From NCBI RefSeq assembly GCF_022511585.1, contig NZ_JAKWBN010000004.1, positions 62,001 to 126,000 on the forward strand: 64,000 nt of DNA, read 5' to 3'. The first letter of the stretch is position 1; each line of letters opens with the position of its first letter. Shown in pieces: positions 23,938 to 33,395 of this stretch. The DNA comes from Shimazuella soli. GTDB lineage: Bacteria; Bacillota; Bacilli; Thermoactinomycetales; Thermoactinomycetaceae. The position numbers and the translations under genes are program-made. The notes beneath the pieces were generated by a model. It made no database searches, was not told where the DNA came from, and saw only the letters and a list, made by a program, of their open reading frames with translations.

Positions 23938-26067
23938 ATGAATTCAAATGAAGACAAAAACAAGAAAAGAGAAAAAAAGCGATTAAAATCGCCTTATAAA
24001 CCGCATAAAACGTCACAAGAAATAACTATCAACGAAAATAGCAGTGAAAAAGAACGAAATCTACATACTAAGATCATAGGGAAAAAATCAAAAAATCAAA
24101 TTGATAATTCTTTAAGTCATGAAGAGAATGATTTAACTCCGTTGAATGATACAACTGAAGATGAATCAACCAAGGAAATGGAACAAAATGAAGTCAAAGC
24201 TGAGCAAGAAGAATTAAAAGATGGTAGTAATGCTCCAACTGAAGATGAATCAACCAAAAAGGGAAAAAACGAAGACAAGGCCGAGCAAGAAGAATTGAAA
24301 GATGGTAGTAATGCTCCAACTGAAGATGAATCAACCAAAAAGGGAAAAAACGAAGACAAGGCCGAGCAAGAAGAATTAAAAGATGATAGCAATGCTGCAA
24401 CCGAAGATGAGTCGAACAAAGAAAAGGGACAAAGCGAAGACAAAGCTGAGCAAGATAAAGAAGATACATCTCAGAACTCCCCAGATAATACCAAAGGTAA
24501 AGCCGCAAATGAATCAGATAGAGCAAATAAAGAGGATAAAAAGGAATCAGAACCTATTTCTGCATCTATAGACGCAAACATCCGTCATGTAAAAGAAACT
24601 ACTGGAGAAAGTCAAGACATTGTGATTAGGGAATTTCGTTTTGGAGCAGAACAAAAATTAGCTGCTTGTTTATTTTATACAGAAGGCTTGACTGATACAA
24701 ATGCACTACAGCAATTTGTATTGGAACCACTAATGGTTTTTCTGAAGGAAAAAGATTGGACAGACTATCGTATTCCACCGGAGGTTTGGTTTCCATTTAT
24801 TGAGCGATCTTTACTTCCGATAGGCGGAGTAAGCCAAATTGAAAACTTTGAAGAATTATTTACTTTTATGCTTTCTGGAGAAGTTATTTTTCTTATGCAA
24901 GGGAGCAAAAAGGGATATCGCGTCTCTTTAAAATCATGGAAAGATAGAGGGGTACCAGAAGCTGAAGGGGTAGTTCGAGGACCTAGAGAGACATTTAGTG
25001 AAACGATGAGAACCAATACTGCTCTGTTAAGAAGGAAAATTAATAATCCACGACTGCGTTTAGAAGGCAAGACGATTGGTAAAATCACAAAAACACAGTT
25101 AAGTATCATGTTTATAGATGGTTTAGTAGATGACAATGTTCTAAATGAAGTTCGCAAACGATTAGACCGAATTGATATTGATGGGATATTAGAGAGTGGA
25201 TACATTGAGGAATTGATTCAAGATGAGGTATATTCCCCATTTCCCACTATACATCATACAGAAAAACCAGACGTCGTAGCTGCTGCTCTATTAGAAGGAA
25301 GGGTAGCAATCATTGTGGATGGTACTCCAATTGTTTTAATTGTACCTGCTTTGTTCAACCAATTTTTTCAAGCTGCAGAAGATTACTATGAACGATCACT
25401 TATTTCTAGTTTGATTCGTATTCTTCGCTTTATCTGTTTATTTATCTCTTTACTAGCACCAGCAGTTTATATTGCAGTAACTACTTTCCATCAAGAGATG
25501 TTGCCAACCCCACTGCTTGTAAACCTAATGGTGCAAAGGGAAGCTGTTCCTTTTCCAGCTTTTGTAGAGGCATTTATGATGGAGCTTATGTTTGAGATTC
25601 TGAGGGAAGCAGGAGTTCGGTTGCCAAAAGCTGTAGGTCAGACTGTGTCATTTGTAGGGGCATTAGTTGTTGGTCAAGCAGCCGTAGAAGCAGGGATTGT
25701 ATCTGCAGGAATGGTTATTGTGGTAGCGATTACTGCGATTTCTAGCTTTGTTATCCCGGCTTATAACATGTCGATCGCATTACGTATTTTGCGTTTTATT
25801 CTTATGATGATTGCGGCTGGATTTGGTTTGTATGGTGTAATGCTTGGAATTATTGTGATCGTACTTCATTTATGTAGTATTCGTTCTTTTGGTATTCCTT
25901 ATATGACACCTTATGGGCCATACATTTCCTCTGAATTTAAAGATAGTGTTGTTCGGATGCCTCATTGGATGATGGATAAGCGTCCAACCAGCTTGGTTTC
26001 CGAAGATGTAGTACGTGGAAATAACTCACCACCTTCGAAAGAGAAAGCAAAAGGGAAGAGTAAATGA
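23938..26067 (+). CDS. Spore germination receptor subunit A with repeat domain
   Basis: The 709-residue protein is the A subunit of a GerA-type nutrient receptor in the spore inner membrane. Residues from about 208 onward are the conserved GerA domain, with the soluble part first and then membrane helices from about 490. Residues 1-207 are hydrophilic, rich in Glu, Lys, Asp, Ser and Asn, and contain tandem repeats of 27 residues. B. subtilis GerAA is about 480 residues, so the N-terminal extension is long. ATG 23938 follows GAGGGATCGGC. The stop overlaps the C-subunit gene by four bases. It heads an A-C-small-B-B operon. Confidence 0.9.
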   Translation: MNSNEDKNKKREKKRLKSPYKPHKTSQEITINENSSEKERNLHTKIIGKKSKNQIDNSLSHEENDLTPLNDTTEDESTKEMEQNEVKAEQEELKDGSNAPTEDESTKKGKNEDKAEQEELKDGSNAPTEDESTKKGKNEDKAEQEELKDDSNAATEDESNKEKGQSEDKAEQDKEDTSQNSPDNTKGKAANESDRANKEDKKESEPISASIDANIRHVKETTGESQDIVIREFRFGAEQKLAACLFYTEGLTDTNALQQFVLEPLMVFLKEKDWTDYRIPPEVWFPFIERSLLPIGGVSQIENFEELFTFMLSGEVIFLMQGSKKGYRVSLKSWKDRGVPEAEGVVRGPRETFSETMRTNTALLRRKINNPRLRLEGKTIGKITKTQLSIMFIDGLVDDNVLNEVRKRLDRIDIDGILESGYIEELIQDEVYSPFPTIHHTEKPDVVAAALLEGRVAIIVDGTPIVLIVPALFNQFFQAAEDYYERSLISSLIRILRFICLFISLLAPAVYIAVTTFHQEMLPTPLLVNLMVQREAVPFPAFVEAFMMELMFEILREAGVRLPKAVGQTVSFVGALVVGQAAVEAGIVSAGMVIVVAITAISSFVIPAYNMSIALRILRFILMMIAAGFGLYGVMLGIIVIVLHLCSIRSFGIPYMTPYGPYISSEFKDSVVRMPHWMMDKRPTSLVSEDVVRGNNSPPSKEKAKGKSK
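24202..24459 (+). repeat. Tandem 81-bp repeat in gerA gene
   Basis: About three units of 81 bases (27 codons) start at 24208, 24289 and 24370, each encoding EELKDGSNAPTEDE plus a lysine-rich half. The first two are almost identical and the third is diverged. A further half unit lies upstream from about 24142. The period keeps the frame, so copy number can vary without killing the gene. Confidence 0.85.
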
Positions 26068-27257
26068 TGAGAAAAAAGAATCTCCTTCTGATACTAATCC
26101 TTATAGTGTCCATAATGGTAACGGGATGTTGGAGCCGTAAGGAACTAAATGACATAGCCTTAGTAATCGGTTTAGGTGTAGATAAAGTTGGAGATGACTA
26201 TATTTTATCTACCCAAGTAGTAGACCCAGGTGAAATTGCTTCAAAAGGAGGTAGCGGAAGGGTTCCTGTAATAACTTACAAGACAAGAGCACGTACTTTA
26301 ATAGGTGCAGTTCGAAAGCTGACAAGCTCTACACCTCGAAAATTATATTTATCTCATCTGCGTATGTTTGTGATTGGAGAATCCGTTGTGAAAGATGGAG
26401 TAGCCCCTGTACTCGATTTTATAACAAGGGATCATGAATTAAGAAGCGATTTTTTTATCATCATGACAAGAGACAGTAGGGCACAAGATGTACTAACTAT
26501 GGTGACGCCTCTTGAAAAGGTACCATCCACTTATATGTATACGATGCTTAATCATGCAGAAAAATACTGGACCGCATACACGACGCAAAAAATTGATCAA
26601 TTGGATAATGATATTGCTAGTGATGGGAAAGAAGCAGTTATCTCAGCAATCGAAATCAAAGGGAGTTTAAAGGAAGGTGAGCAAAAGAAAAATGTAGAGG
26701 ATATAGCATTAAAAAATTATTTGCAATATACCAGTTTAGGAGTACTTCATAAGGACAAGTTGGTTGGTTATTTGGAGGAAACAGAAGCTTCCGGCTACAA
26801 ATATGTCATCAATAAAGTCAAAAGTACGGTAGTTGATATGCCTTGTAACAAACAACGCAAAGATGTTACCGAAATCATTCATTCTAAAACGACAATACGA
26901 ACACGAGTAAAGAATCATAAACCATCAGCCATAGTACAAGTTCATGCAGAAGCAAATGTTGCAGAACTCCAATGTCAAGCAGATTTATTGAAACAAAACG
27001 TGATTAATGTTCTGGAAACAAAAACAGAGAATGAAATTAAACATCAGATAGTCAAAGCTCTGCAAAAAACACAGAAAGAATACCATGCTGATGTTTTTGG
27101 CTTTGGGAACAATATTCATCAATCCAATGCAAAAGAATGGAAAAAACTAAAGAAAGATTGGGGAAAAACTTTTTCCACTATGCCTGTAAAGATAGAAGTA
27201 AAAGTGGAAATACGTAACTTCGGTAAAGTAAATAAAACTACACCTAGTTTGGATTAG
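26064..27257 (+). CDS. Spore germination lipoprotein, subunit C
   Basis: The 397-residue Ger(x)C protein has a lipoprotein signal with lipobox VTGC at residues 19-22, followed by the family's WSRKELNDIALVIGLGVDK. It is anchored outside the inner membrane as part of the germination receptor. The start overlaps the A gene stop (ATGA), implying coupling. Confidence 0.9.
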   Translation: MMRKKNLLLILILIVSIMVTGCWSRKELNDIALVIGLGVDKVGDDYILSTQVVDPGEIASKGGSGRVPVITYKTRARTLIGAVRKLTSSTPRKLYLSHLRMFVIGESVVKDGVAPVLDFITRDHELRSDFFIIMTRDSRAQDVLTMVTPLEKVPSTYMYTMLNHAEKYWTAYTTQKIDQLDNDIASDGKEAVISAIEIKGSLKEGEQKKNVEDIALKNYLQYTSLGVLHKDKLVGYLEETEASGYKYVINKVKSTVVDMPCNKQRKDVTEIIHSKTTIRTRVKNHKPSAIVQVHAEANVAELQCQADLLKQNVINVLETKTENEIKHQIVKALQKTQKEYHADVFGFGNNIHQSNAKEWKKLKKDWGKTFSTMPVKIEVKVEIRNFGKVNKTTPSLD

Positions 27258-27270
27258 GAGGGAAAAGAAA

Positions 27271-27429
27271 TTGTGGCAATCCGTGTTTGTATGTCTTGTG
27301 GCCATTGTAGTGGCTTTGTTCGAGATTCCACGATTGAGGAAATTAGGATATATCAAGGAAATATGGTTTTTCTCTTTTTTTCTCCTCCTAGCAACGGCTG
27401 CAAATGTAGTAAAATTCCTTTATTTTTAA
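27271..27429 (+). CDS. Small membrane protein inside germination operon
   Basis: A TTG start at 27271, nine bases after AGGAGG, opens 52 codons ending at TAA 27427-27429. The product has two hydrophobic helices (QSVFVCLVAIVVALFEIP and FFSFFLLLATAANVVKFLYF) around a short basic loop. It sits between the C and B genes with tight spacing. This resembles the small fourth genes known in some ger operons whose products modulate receptor function, but homology cannot be asserted from the sequence. Confidence 0.7.
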   Translation: MWQSVFVCLVAIVVALFEIPRLRKLGYIKEIWFFSFFLLLATAANVVKFLYF

Positions 27430-27455
27430 TTGCTAGGTAGAAATGGAGGCAAAAT

Positions 27456-28562
27456 ATGATGGGAAAAGAAAAAATTGAACATCGTCAATTTGCGATACTG
27501 GTTCTTTTGTTTACAATTGGAACTTCTATCATCATTACTCCTAGTATGCTTGCAGCTTATGTGAAACAAGATGGTTGGATTTCCGGCCTATTGGGATTAT
27601 TGATTGCATTGTTAATTGTATGGGTTTTTGGTGCTATGGGTAAATATTTTAGGGATCAATCTTTGGTTCAAGTAATAAATTTTTCTTTTGGTAAATATTT
27701 AGGCTTTGTGATAGGGCTCTTGTTCGCTAGTTTTGGTCTGGTATTGTCAAGTCTGGTACTTTCGAATATAGGTAATTTTGTCAATTCCCGATTGCTTATC
27801 GGCACTCCATTAAATGCGGTTGAGTATATTTTCATTGTTGTGATTGTAATAGGTGTTCGTTTAGGTATAGAAACAATAGCCCGATCGTCGGAATCTTTGA
27901 TTTCCATTTTTAGCATCTTGTTTTTTCTTCTTGTTATTGCTGTATTACCTCAAATTTCGATTGATAATATAAGGCCAATATTTGAACACGGTTTCTATGA
28001 TGTTCTTCAAGCGAGCTATGGATTTATTTCTTTCCCATTTGGCGAATTGGTACTTTTTCTGATGCTTACCCCATTCATCGTAAAGCGACAAAAAATTATA
28101 AGTGGATATGTAATAGGTGCTTTCATTGGGGGAGTAGTTCTCATTTTAATAACCATTTTATCTATTTTAAGTTTAGGTGGAGAGGGAACTGCTATTAATA
28201 CCTATCCAGCATTTACAATTGCAAAGAAGATTGATGTTGGTGGGGTAATTCAACGGATAGAAGTTATTATGGCAGGAATATGGATGTTCTCCATTTTTGT
28301 GAAACTATCCATATGTGTCTATACTACAGCTTTGTGTATAAAACAGTTATTCCGATTTCATGATCTTAACTGTTTGTTTATACCAATTGCAATAAGCCTT
28401 ATCCCACTTTCCCAATGGTTTAGTCCAAGTGCTGCTGATTATCAAACCTATACTGAAAAATGGATGATGTATTTTACTTATTCCATTATGATAATTCCTA
28501 TTCTTACTATGGGAGTCTTTTTTGTTAGAAAAAAATGGAGTGAAAAAAGTAATAAAACCTAA
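27456..28562 (+). CDS. Spore germination permease, subunit B (copy 1)
   Basis: The 368-residue, roughly ten-helix protein belongs to the GerB branch of the amino acid-polyamine-organocation transporters and is thought to bind the germinant. The N-terminal IEHRQFAILVLLFTIGTSI and the FGELVLFLMLTPFI segment are typical. GGAGG precedes ATG 27456. It is followed after 17 bases by a second copy of the same family. Confidence 0.88.
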   Translation: MMGKEKIEHRQFAILVLLFTIGTSIIITPSMLAAYVKQDGWISGLLGLLIALLIVWVFGAMGKYFRDQSLVQVINFSFGKYLGFVIGLLFASFGLVLSSLVLSNIGNFVNSRLLIGTPLNAVEYIFIVVIVIGVRLGIETIARSSESLISIFSILFFLLVIAVLPQISIDNIRPIFEHGFYDVLQASYGFISFPFGELVLFLMLTPFIVKRQKIISGYVIGAFIGGVVLILITILSILSLGGEGTAINTYPAFTIAKKIDVGGVIQRIEVIMAGIWMFSIFVKLSICVYTTALCIKQLFRFHDLNCLFIPIAISLIPLSQWFSPSAADYQTYTEKWMMYFTYSIMIIPILTMGVFFVRKKWSEKSNKT

Positions 28563-28579
28563 ACGATAGGGGGGATCTC

Positions 28580-29692
28580 ATGCTTAATCAGCAGCAAATT
28601 GGGATAAGACAGTTTTTTATTTTGGTATTTCTTTTTACGATTGGTACCTCTATTATTGTTGGTCCTCGTTTAGCAACACTCACTGCATATCAAGATGGTT
28701 GGATATCAGCGATTTTAGGATTGCTGATGGGAACAGTGCTTATCTGGATATATACTACTTTAGGGAAACACTTTTTGGAAAAAACGTTAGTAGAAATACT
28801 ACAATTGGTTTTGGGAAAATGGATTGGTTCCATCGTTTCTTTCTGTTTTGTTGTTTTTTTGGTTATTTTATCTTCTGTAGTTTTAATGAATATCGGCCAT
28901 TTTATCAGTAGCAGAATATTGGTTTATACTCCAATTGTTCCGATTGAGTATATGTTTATCGCTTTAGTAGTGTTTGGAAATATTTTAGGAATCGAGGTTT
29001 TAGCAAGGGCAGCTGAATCTCTATTACCTTTATTTTTAATTTTATTTGGGCTGTTTACTATTGGTTTGTTACCATTAATAGAAGTAAATAATATAAAACC
29101 TATACTGGAAAATGGGATTTATCCTGTATGGGAATCGAGTATACGATATATGATCGTTGTATTTGGTGAGTTGTTTGTTTTTTTTATGATTATACCTTAT
29201 ATCAATAAGAGCAAAGAGCAGCATAAAAAAATAAAACGCTATTTTTTGTCAGGTGCAATCTTTGGTGGAATAATCATCTTGATTACTGTACTGTTTTCTA
29301 TTCTAATTCTCGGACCTAAAGCAGCTATATGGACAACATACCCAGCTTATGCATTGGCAAAGAAAATTGATTTTGCAGGTGTATTTCAACGAGTTGAAGT
29401 CATTATGGCCGGAATATGGTTTATATCCATTTTCTTTAAATTATCGATTTTAATGCATGTTATTACATCAAGTGTAAAACAAATATTTCATCTAAAAGAT
29501 AGATCTGTTGTTTCTATTCCTTTCGGAATGTTACTAATACCTATTTCTTTATGGTTTACTCCAAATGTAGCAACTTACCTTACTACAGTCACGCATCTGA
29601 TGGGGCTATTAATTCTTATTTTTATGCTTTTACCTATATTAGTAATGGGGGTAGGGTGGATACGTTTACGATTTTTAAAGAAGAGTGTATAG
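28580..29692 (+). CDS. Spore germination permease, subunit B (copy 2)
   Basis: The 370-residue paralogue of the preceding gene shares the same layout (FTIGTSIIVGPRLATLTAYQ, FGELFVFFMIIPYI, QRVEVIMAGIW). The two have clearly diverged, so this is an old duplication and not an assembly repeat. A GGGGGGATC-type ribosome site precedes ATG 28580. Two B subunits with one A and one C could give receptors with different germinant specificity. Confidence 0.88.
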   Translation: MLNQQQIGIRQFFILVFLFTIGTSIIVGPRLATLTAYQDGWISAILGLLMGTVLIWIYTTLGKHFLEKTLVEILQLVLGKWIGSIVSFCFVVFLVILSSVVLMNIGHFISSRILVYTPIVPIEYMFIALVVFGNILGIEVLARAAESLLPLFLILFGLFTIGLLPLIEVNNIKPILENGIYPVWESSIRYMIVVFGELFVFFMIIPYINKSKEQHKKIKRYFLSGAIFGGIIILITVLFSILILGPKAAIWTTYPAYALAKKIDFAGVFQRVEVIMAGIWFISIFFKLSILMHVITSSVKQIFHLKDRSVVSIPFGMLLIPISLWFTPNVATYLTTVTHLMGLLILIFMLLPILVMGVGWIRLRFLKKSV

Positions 29693-29706
29693 GAAGGAAT
29701 TAAGAA

Positions 29707-30615
29707 ATGACTCTACTTATAAAACCAATGGAACCAATTTTATCCAGAGAACTCCTGTTAGAATCAAAGTACCTTTATCAAGTAAAATGGGATGGAATAC
29801 GAATCTTAACAAAAATTGAAAACGGGAAAGTGAATTTACACACGAGACATGGCAATATCCGTACTGCAATCTACCCTGAAATCACATCCATACTTGCAAA
29901 CAGGTTTGCTAAACAAACAGTATATTTAGATGGAGAAATAATAGCTTTACAAAATGGAAAACCTAACTTTTTTCTCGTAGCAAAAAGAGATCGAATAAAA
30001 ACAGAAAGTAAGATTGAACGATCTATTTCAAAAATACCAGTCAACTATGTGGTTTTTGATGTTCTTCGAAATGATCATTGGTTAGTAGACAAACCTTTAT
30101 ATCAACGTCTTTCCATTTTACAAAATATATTAGACGAATCCGAGAAGATACAAATATGTCCTACAACAGAAGATGGGAAAACCTTATTTGAGTTTACAAA
30201 AGAGCTTGGATTAGAAGGTATCGTGATAAAGGAAAGAGAAGGTAAGTACCACATAGGAGAAAAACATCTAACTTGGAGAAAAGTGAAACACTTTCAATAT
30301 ATAAATGCATCCATCCTCGGAGTAACTTTTAAATCAGGAAGTGTGTATTCCTTATTATTAGGAATAAAAGTAGAAGGAAATTGGAAATATATAGGGAGAG
30401 TATCTTCGGGTTTGAGCTCAGAAGAAAAACGAATTTTAACTGTATATAGCAGTTCACTAGCTATTCCTGATCCAGTTACCAATATTCCCTTATTTCGTGA
30501 AGAAGAGATTAGATGGTTTACACCAAATATACAAACTAAAATTCGGTTTTTAGAGTGGACACCAGATAAGACATTACGCAATCCTGTAATTGAAAACTTT
30601 CAAATGCCTAAATAA
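29707..30615 (+). CDS. ligD: ATP-dependent DNA ligase (LigD ligase module)
   Basis: The 302-residue enzyme matches the ligase domain of LigD plus its OB fold. The adenylation Lys is K27 in YQVKWDGIR (motif I), followed by YLDGEIIA (motif III), GLEGIVIKE (motif IV) and WRKVKH (motif V). It seals DNA ends in NHEJ. B. subtilis LigD fuses ligase and polymerase in one chain; here the polymerase is a separate gene at 30921. It starts 14 bases after the second permease gene with GGAAGGAA upstream, so it is likely co-transcribed with the germination operon. Confidence 0.85.
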   Translation: MTLLIKPMEPILSRELLLESKYLYQVKWDGIRILTKIENGKVNLHTRHGNIRTAIYPEITSILANRFAKQTVYLDGEIIALQNGKPNFFLVAKRDRIKTESKIERSISKIPVNYVVFDVLRNDHWLVDKPLYQRLSILQNILDESEKIQICPTTEDGKTLFEFTKELGLEGIVIKEREGKYHIGEKHLTWRKVKHFQYINASILGVTFKSGSVYSLLLGIKVEGNWKYIGRVSSGLSSEEKRILTVYSSSLAIPDPVTNIPLFREEEIRWFTPNIQTKIRFLEWTPDKTLRNPVIENFQMPK

Positions 30616-30616
30616 A

Positions 30617-30637
30617 CAGCACCTTAATAAGGTGCTG
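30617..30637. terminator. Hairpin terminator
   Basis: CAGCACCTT pairs perfectly with AAGGTGCTG across three bases, between the convergent ligase and small-protein genes. T-runs are weak. Confidence 0.6.
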
Positions 30638-30641
30638 TATG

Positions 30642-30836
30642 TCATAAGAAGAAACGACGACGATGTGGAAAAAACATAAAGAATCTAGGATCATAACCAA
30701 CAGGTTGGTAACCAGGATAAAATTGAGATGGATAAATATTGTTAGGATCTTGATACTCATCGATTGCTACATCTGTATCCAGTTCATTTTCTATTTCGTC
30801 CCATAAAGCATCATAATCGATTGTTTTGTTGAACAT
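30642..30836 (-). CDS. Small Tyr/Phe-rich protein
   Basis: The 64-residue product starts with an acidic helical part (FNKTIDYDALWDEIENEL) and ends with YQPVGYDPRFFMFFPHRRRF, rich in Tyr, Pro, Phe and Arg. That composition recalls spore coat or surface proteins, but no family is recognised. ATG 30836 follows GAGGAGG; an upstream in-frame ATG at 30857 is inside the ribosome site region. Confidence 0.6.
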   Translation of the reverse strand: MFNKTIDYDALWDEIENELDTDVAIDEYQDPNNIYPSQFYPGYQPVGYDPRFFMFFPHRRRFFL

Positions 30837-30920
30837 ATTAACTCCTCCTCGATTCAAGTATATACAGCAGTGTATGTGATAAATATCTATTTGCTCATGG
30901 AAAGCAGGTAATTAGGCGAT

Positions 30921-31802
30921 ATGTATGTTCGTATACAGGATGAAGAAGTAAAGATCTCTAACCCAGATAAAGAACTTTTTCCAAGTATAACAAAGTGGGA
31001 CTATGTCCAATATCTAGGTATCTTAAGTCCTTATTTATTAAAATACTGTTATAATCGTTTATTGACCACCATTCGTTTTCCAGATGGAGTGTTTGGAGAA
31101 TCTTTTTATCAAAAAAATGTTCCTGCATCTAAGCCTGATTTTGTTGCTACTTCAAAAGCAGAAAACACGCAGTATATAATGTTACAAAATGTACCAACAT
31201 TAATTTGGTTAGCCAATCTTGCTTGTTTAGAGTTTCATACCTCTTTTCATCTATATACTGATATGAATGTGCCGACTGAATTAGTTTTTGACCTTGATCC
31301 AACAGGATCACCTTTTGAACAGGTAAAAGAAGTTGCATTACATACAAGAACATTAATGATGGAAATGGGTTTAGATGGAGTAGTGAAAACTTCAGGAGCA
31401 AGTGGTTTGCAAATTTATATCCCATTAGAACCGATTCATACATTTGAAGAGACTCGCAAAGTTAGTACATTCATGGCTCGTTATTTATCGGAGAAATATC
31501 CAAACTTAATTACAATCGAACGACTAGTAAAAGACAGGGGAACAAAAGTATATTTCGATTACTTACAACATTGGAGAGGAAAAACACTAATTGCCCCCTA
31601 TTCTCCAAGATCTAAAGAAGAGGCTACTGTATCTACACCACTTGAATGGGATGAATTAGAAACAGATATTGTACCAAACGATTTTACTCTGATGAATATT
31701 GCAGATCGCATACAGGAAAAAGGTGATTTATTTTCATCTCTCTATAATGGATCAAAATACAATCTTTCACCATTGCTGGATTTAATGAATAAATATCTAT
31801 GA
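30921..31802 (+). CDS. LigD-type NHEJ polymerase (stand-alone)
   Basis: The 293-residue product is an archaeo-eukaryotic primase-type polymerase as found in LigD. The metal-binding Asp pair is in VFDLDPTG, the nucleotide-binding SGxxGL lies in KTSGASGLQIYIPL, and the third Asp in KVYFDYLQHWRGKT. The residue after GL is Gln where many family members have His. It fills gaps and adds (ribo)nucleotides at break ends with Ku and the ligase. It lies downstream of the ligase but on the other side of a short minus-strand gene, so it needs its own promoter. Confidence 0.88.
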   Translation: MYVRIQDEEVKISNPDKELFPSITKWDYVQYLGILSPYLLKYCYNRLLTTIRFPDGVFGESFYQKNVPASKPDFVATSKAENTQYIMLQNVPTLIWLANLACLEFHTSFHLYTDMNVPTELVFDLDPTGSPFEQVKEVALHTRTLMMEMGLDGVVKTSGASGLQIYIPLEPIHTFEETRKVSTFMARYLSEKYPNLITIERLVKDRGTKVYFDYLQHWRGKTLIAPYSPRSKEEATVSTPLEWDELETDIVPNDFTLMNIADRIQEKGDLFSSLYNGSKYNLSPLLDLMNKYL

Positions 31803-31885
31803 AGATATTTATTAGATTTTGATTACTCTTTACTTTATGTGATAAATTAATTCTCAAGGCCAGTATTATTGATAGGAGAGAATAA

Positions 31886-33385
31886 ATGAAAAATAACTAC
31901 CAGCGGATTCTTCCGCATGTTCCATTCCTTTTCCTTTTCCTATGTATGTTTATGATCAGCCGTTTTATTTACATGTATGGGGATGATTATCGATATGCGA
32001 CTTACTTTAGTTTGTTTCCTCATTTTAAAGGCAGTACGTTTTCATTTACACAAGTCATTGAAAATCAGTTATATGACTATACCCATGTAAATGGTCGTTT
32101 TTTTATTAATATTTTTACCATTTATTTGCTTGTTCATGGTATTGAATTTTGGAGATGGGTAAATCCATTTCTTCTTACTATTTTGGCCTATGCTATTTTT
32201 TATGCTGTTTTTGTTCGTTTTCCCAAAAAAGGAGATGAGATGGTTGCGTGGACCTTGGTGTCCTTGTTTTTTTTGGTTCATATTTATATCGCAAGACAAA
32301 CTTTGTTTTATGCTGTAGGATCATTTAATTATGTTTATCCCATGTTGGGATTGATGCTATTAGCTATTTTTTTCCGTCGTATCGATATCCACAAACCTAT
32401 TAAGCATAAAGCAGTGATTATTTTATTTTTTTGTCTTGCTTTTCTATTAGGTTGGTCCCAAGAACAAGTGTCCTTGCTAACTTTAGGATTAATAGTTTGT
32501 TGGATTTGCAAAGAGTATATAGTATACAGGAAAATCAAATTATTATATGTAGCGTTTTTTTTCACCAGTTTGATTGGCTTTCTTGGATTATACTTATCTC
32601 CTGGTGTAAAAGCACGTGGTGCATCAAAAGCATTAGCATCTTACAATCAGTCATCTACTATTGTAAAATTAAAACAGACCTTTCCAGCGATGATCGATTT
32701 TTTTATTCATCAGCAAGCCATTTTTACTATTCTAGTAATTGCCTCGCTTGCCATAATCGGATACCAAATTTCAAAAAAATGGTATTGGTTACTAGGAACG
32801 CCTATTGTGTCACTTCCGCTTCTATTGTCTGTACCATTTTTTGGACAAGCTAATCCATTTGATCAGTGGTTTTTGCATAAAGCTTATTTGAGTTTTTATG
32901 GTATCGTTCTAATTTGTATGCTTGTTGCAATGTCTATTTATGTAACTGTACAAATGCGAGATTATATATATTTGATATTCCCGTTAGGATTTATTTTAAT
33001 AAACATAGCTACTGTATTTACCCCAAGTCTTACAGGCGGGAGAGTCGCTTTTCCAGCAATACCTCTAGCAATGGGGAGTATTATTTTACTTTTTCAAGCT
33101 ATACATAGTTCGGGAATAAAGAAACAGCTGATGATATTCCTTATTTTTTTTGCTGCACTTAATTATCAGTACTTGTATAATGAATATCGCCTGAATGCTA
33201 ATATTCAAGAAAAACGAATTCATATTATTAAACAACACCAAAACATGAAAGCAGGAGAACTAGTATTGCCAAAATTAAAGAATCGATCTGCTGCAGGTTA
33301 TGAACTAAATGACCAAGAATATGTAATGCGTGGATTCAAAAATTATTATCGAATAAACGAGAATGTCACCATTCTTTTGAAATAA
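31886..33385 (+). CDS. Polytopic membrane protein, DUF6056-like
   Basis: The 499-residue protein has about 11-12 membrane helices and a short soluble C-terminal domain. The early GDDYRYA and the later HVNGRFFINI resemble DUF6056 and related glycosyltransferase-like (GT-C type) proteins, where the acidic GDD loop is outside. A role in surface polysaccharide transfer is possible but unproven. AGGAGAG precedes ATG 31886. It is followed after 10 bases by mtaD. Confidence 0.6.
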   Translation: MKNNYQRILPHVPFLFLFLCMFMISRFIYMYGDDYRYATYFSLFPHFKGSTFSFTQVIENQLYDYTHVNGRFFINIFTIYLLVHGIEFWRWVNPFLLTILAYAIFYAVFVRFPKKGDEMVAWTLVSLFFLVHIYIARQTLFYAVGSFNYVYPMLGLMLLAIFFRRIDIHKPIKHKAVIILFFCLAFLLGWSQEQVSLLTLGLIVCWICKEYIVYRKIKLLYVAFFFTSLIGFLGLYLSPGVKARGASKALASYNQSSTIVKLKQTFPAMIDFFIHQQAIFTILVIASLAIIGYQISKKWYWLLGTPIVSLPLLLSVPFFGQANPFDQWFLHKAYLSFYGIVLICMLVAMSIYVTVQMRDYIYLIFPLGFILINIATVFTPSLTGGRVAFPAIPLAMGSIILLFQAIHSSGIKKQLMIFLIFFAALNYQYLYNEYRLNANIQEKRIHIIKQHQNMKAGELVLPKLKNRSAAGYELNDQEYVMRGFKNYYRINENVTILLK

Positions 33386-33395
33386 TGGAGGTAAC

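Noticed and set aside
24117-24443. Minus-strand open frames opposite the gerA repeat domain
   Set aside because: They are Ser/Leu-rich mirror translations of the acidic repeat with no start signals.
24142-24460. Regular repeats considered as a CRISPR array
   Set aside because: Units are contiguous 81-bp in-frame coding repeats without unique spacers, inside the gerA gene.
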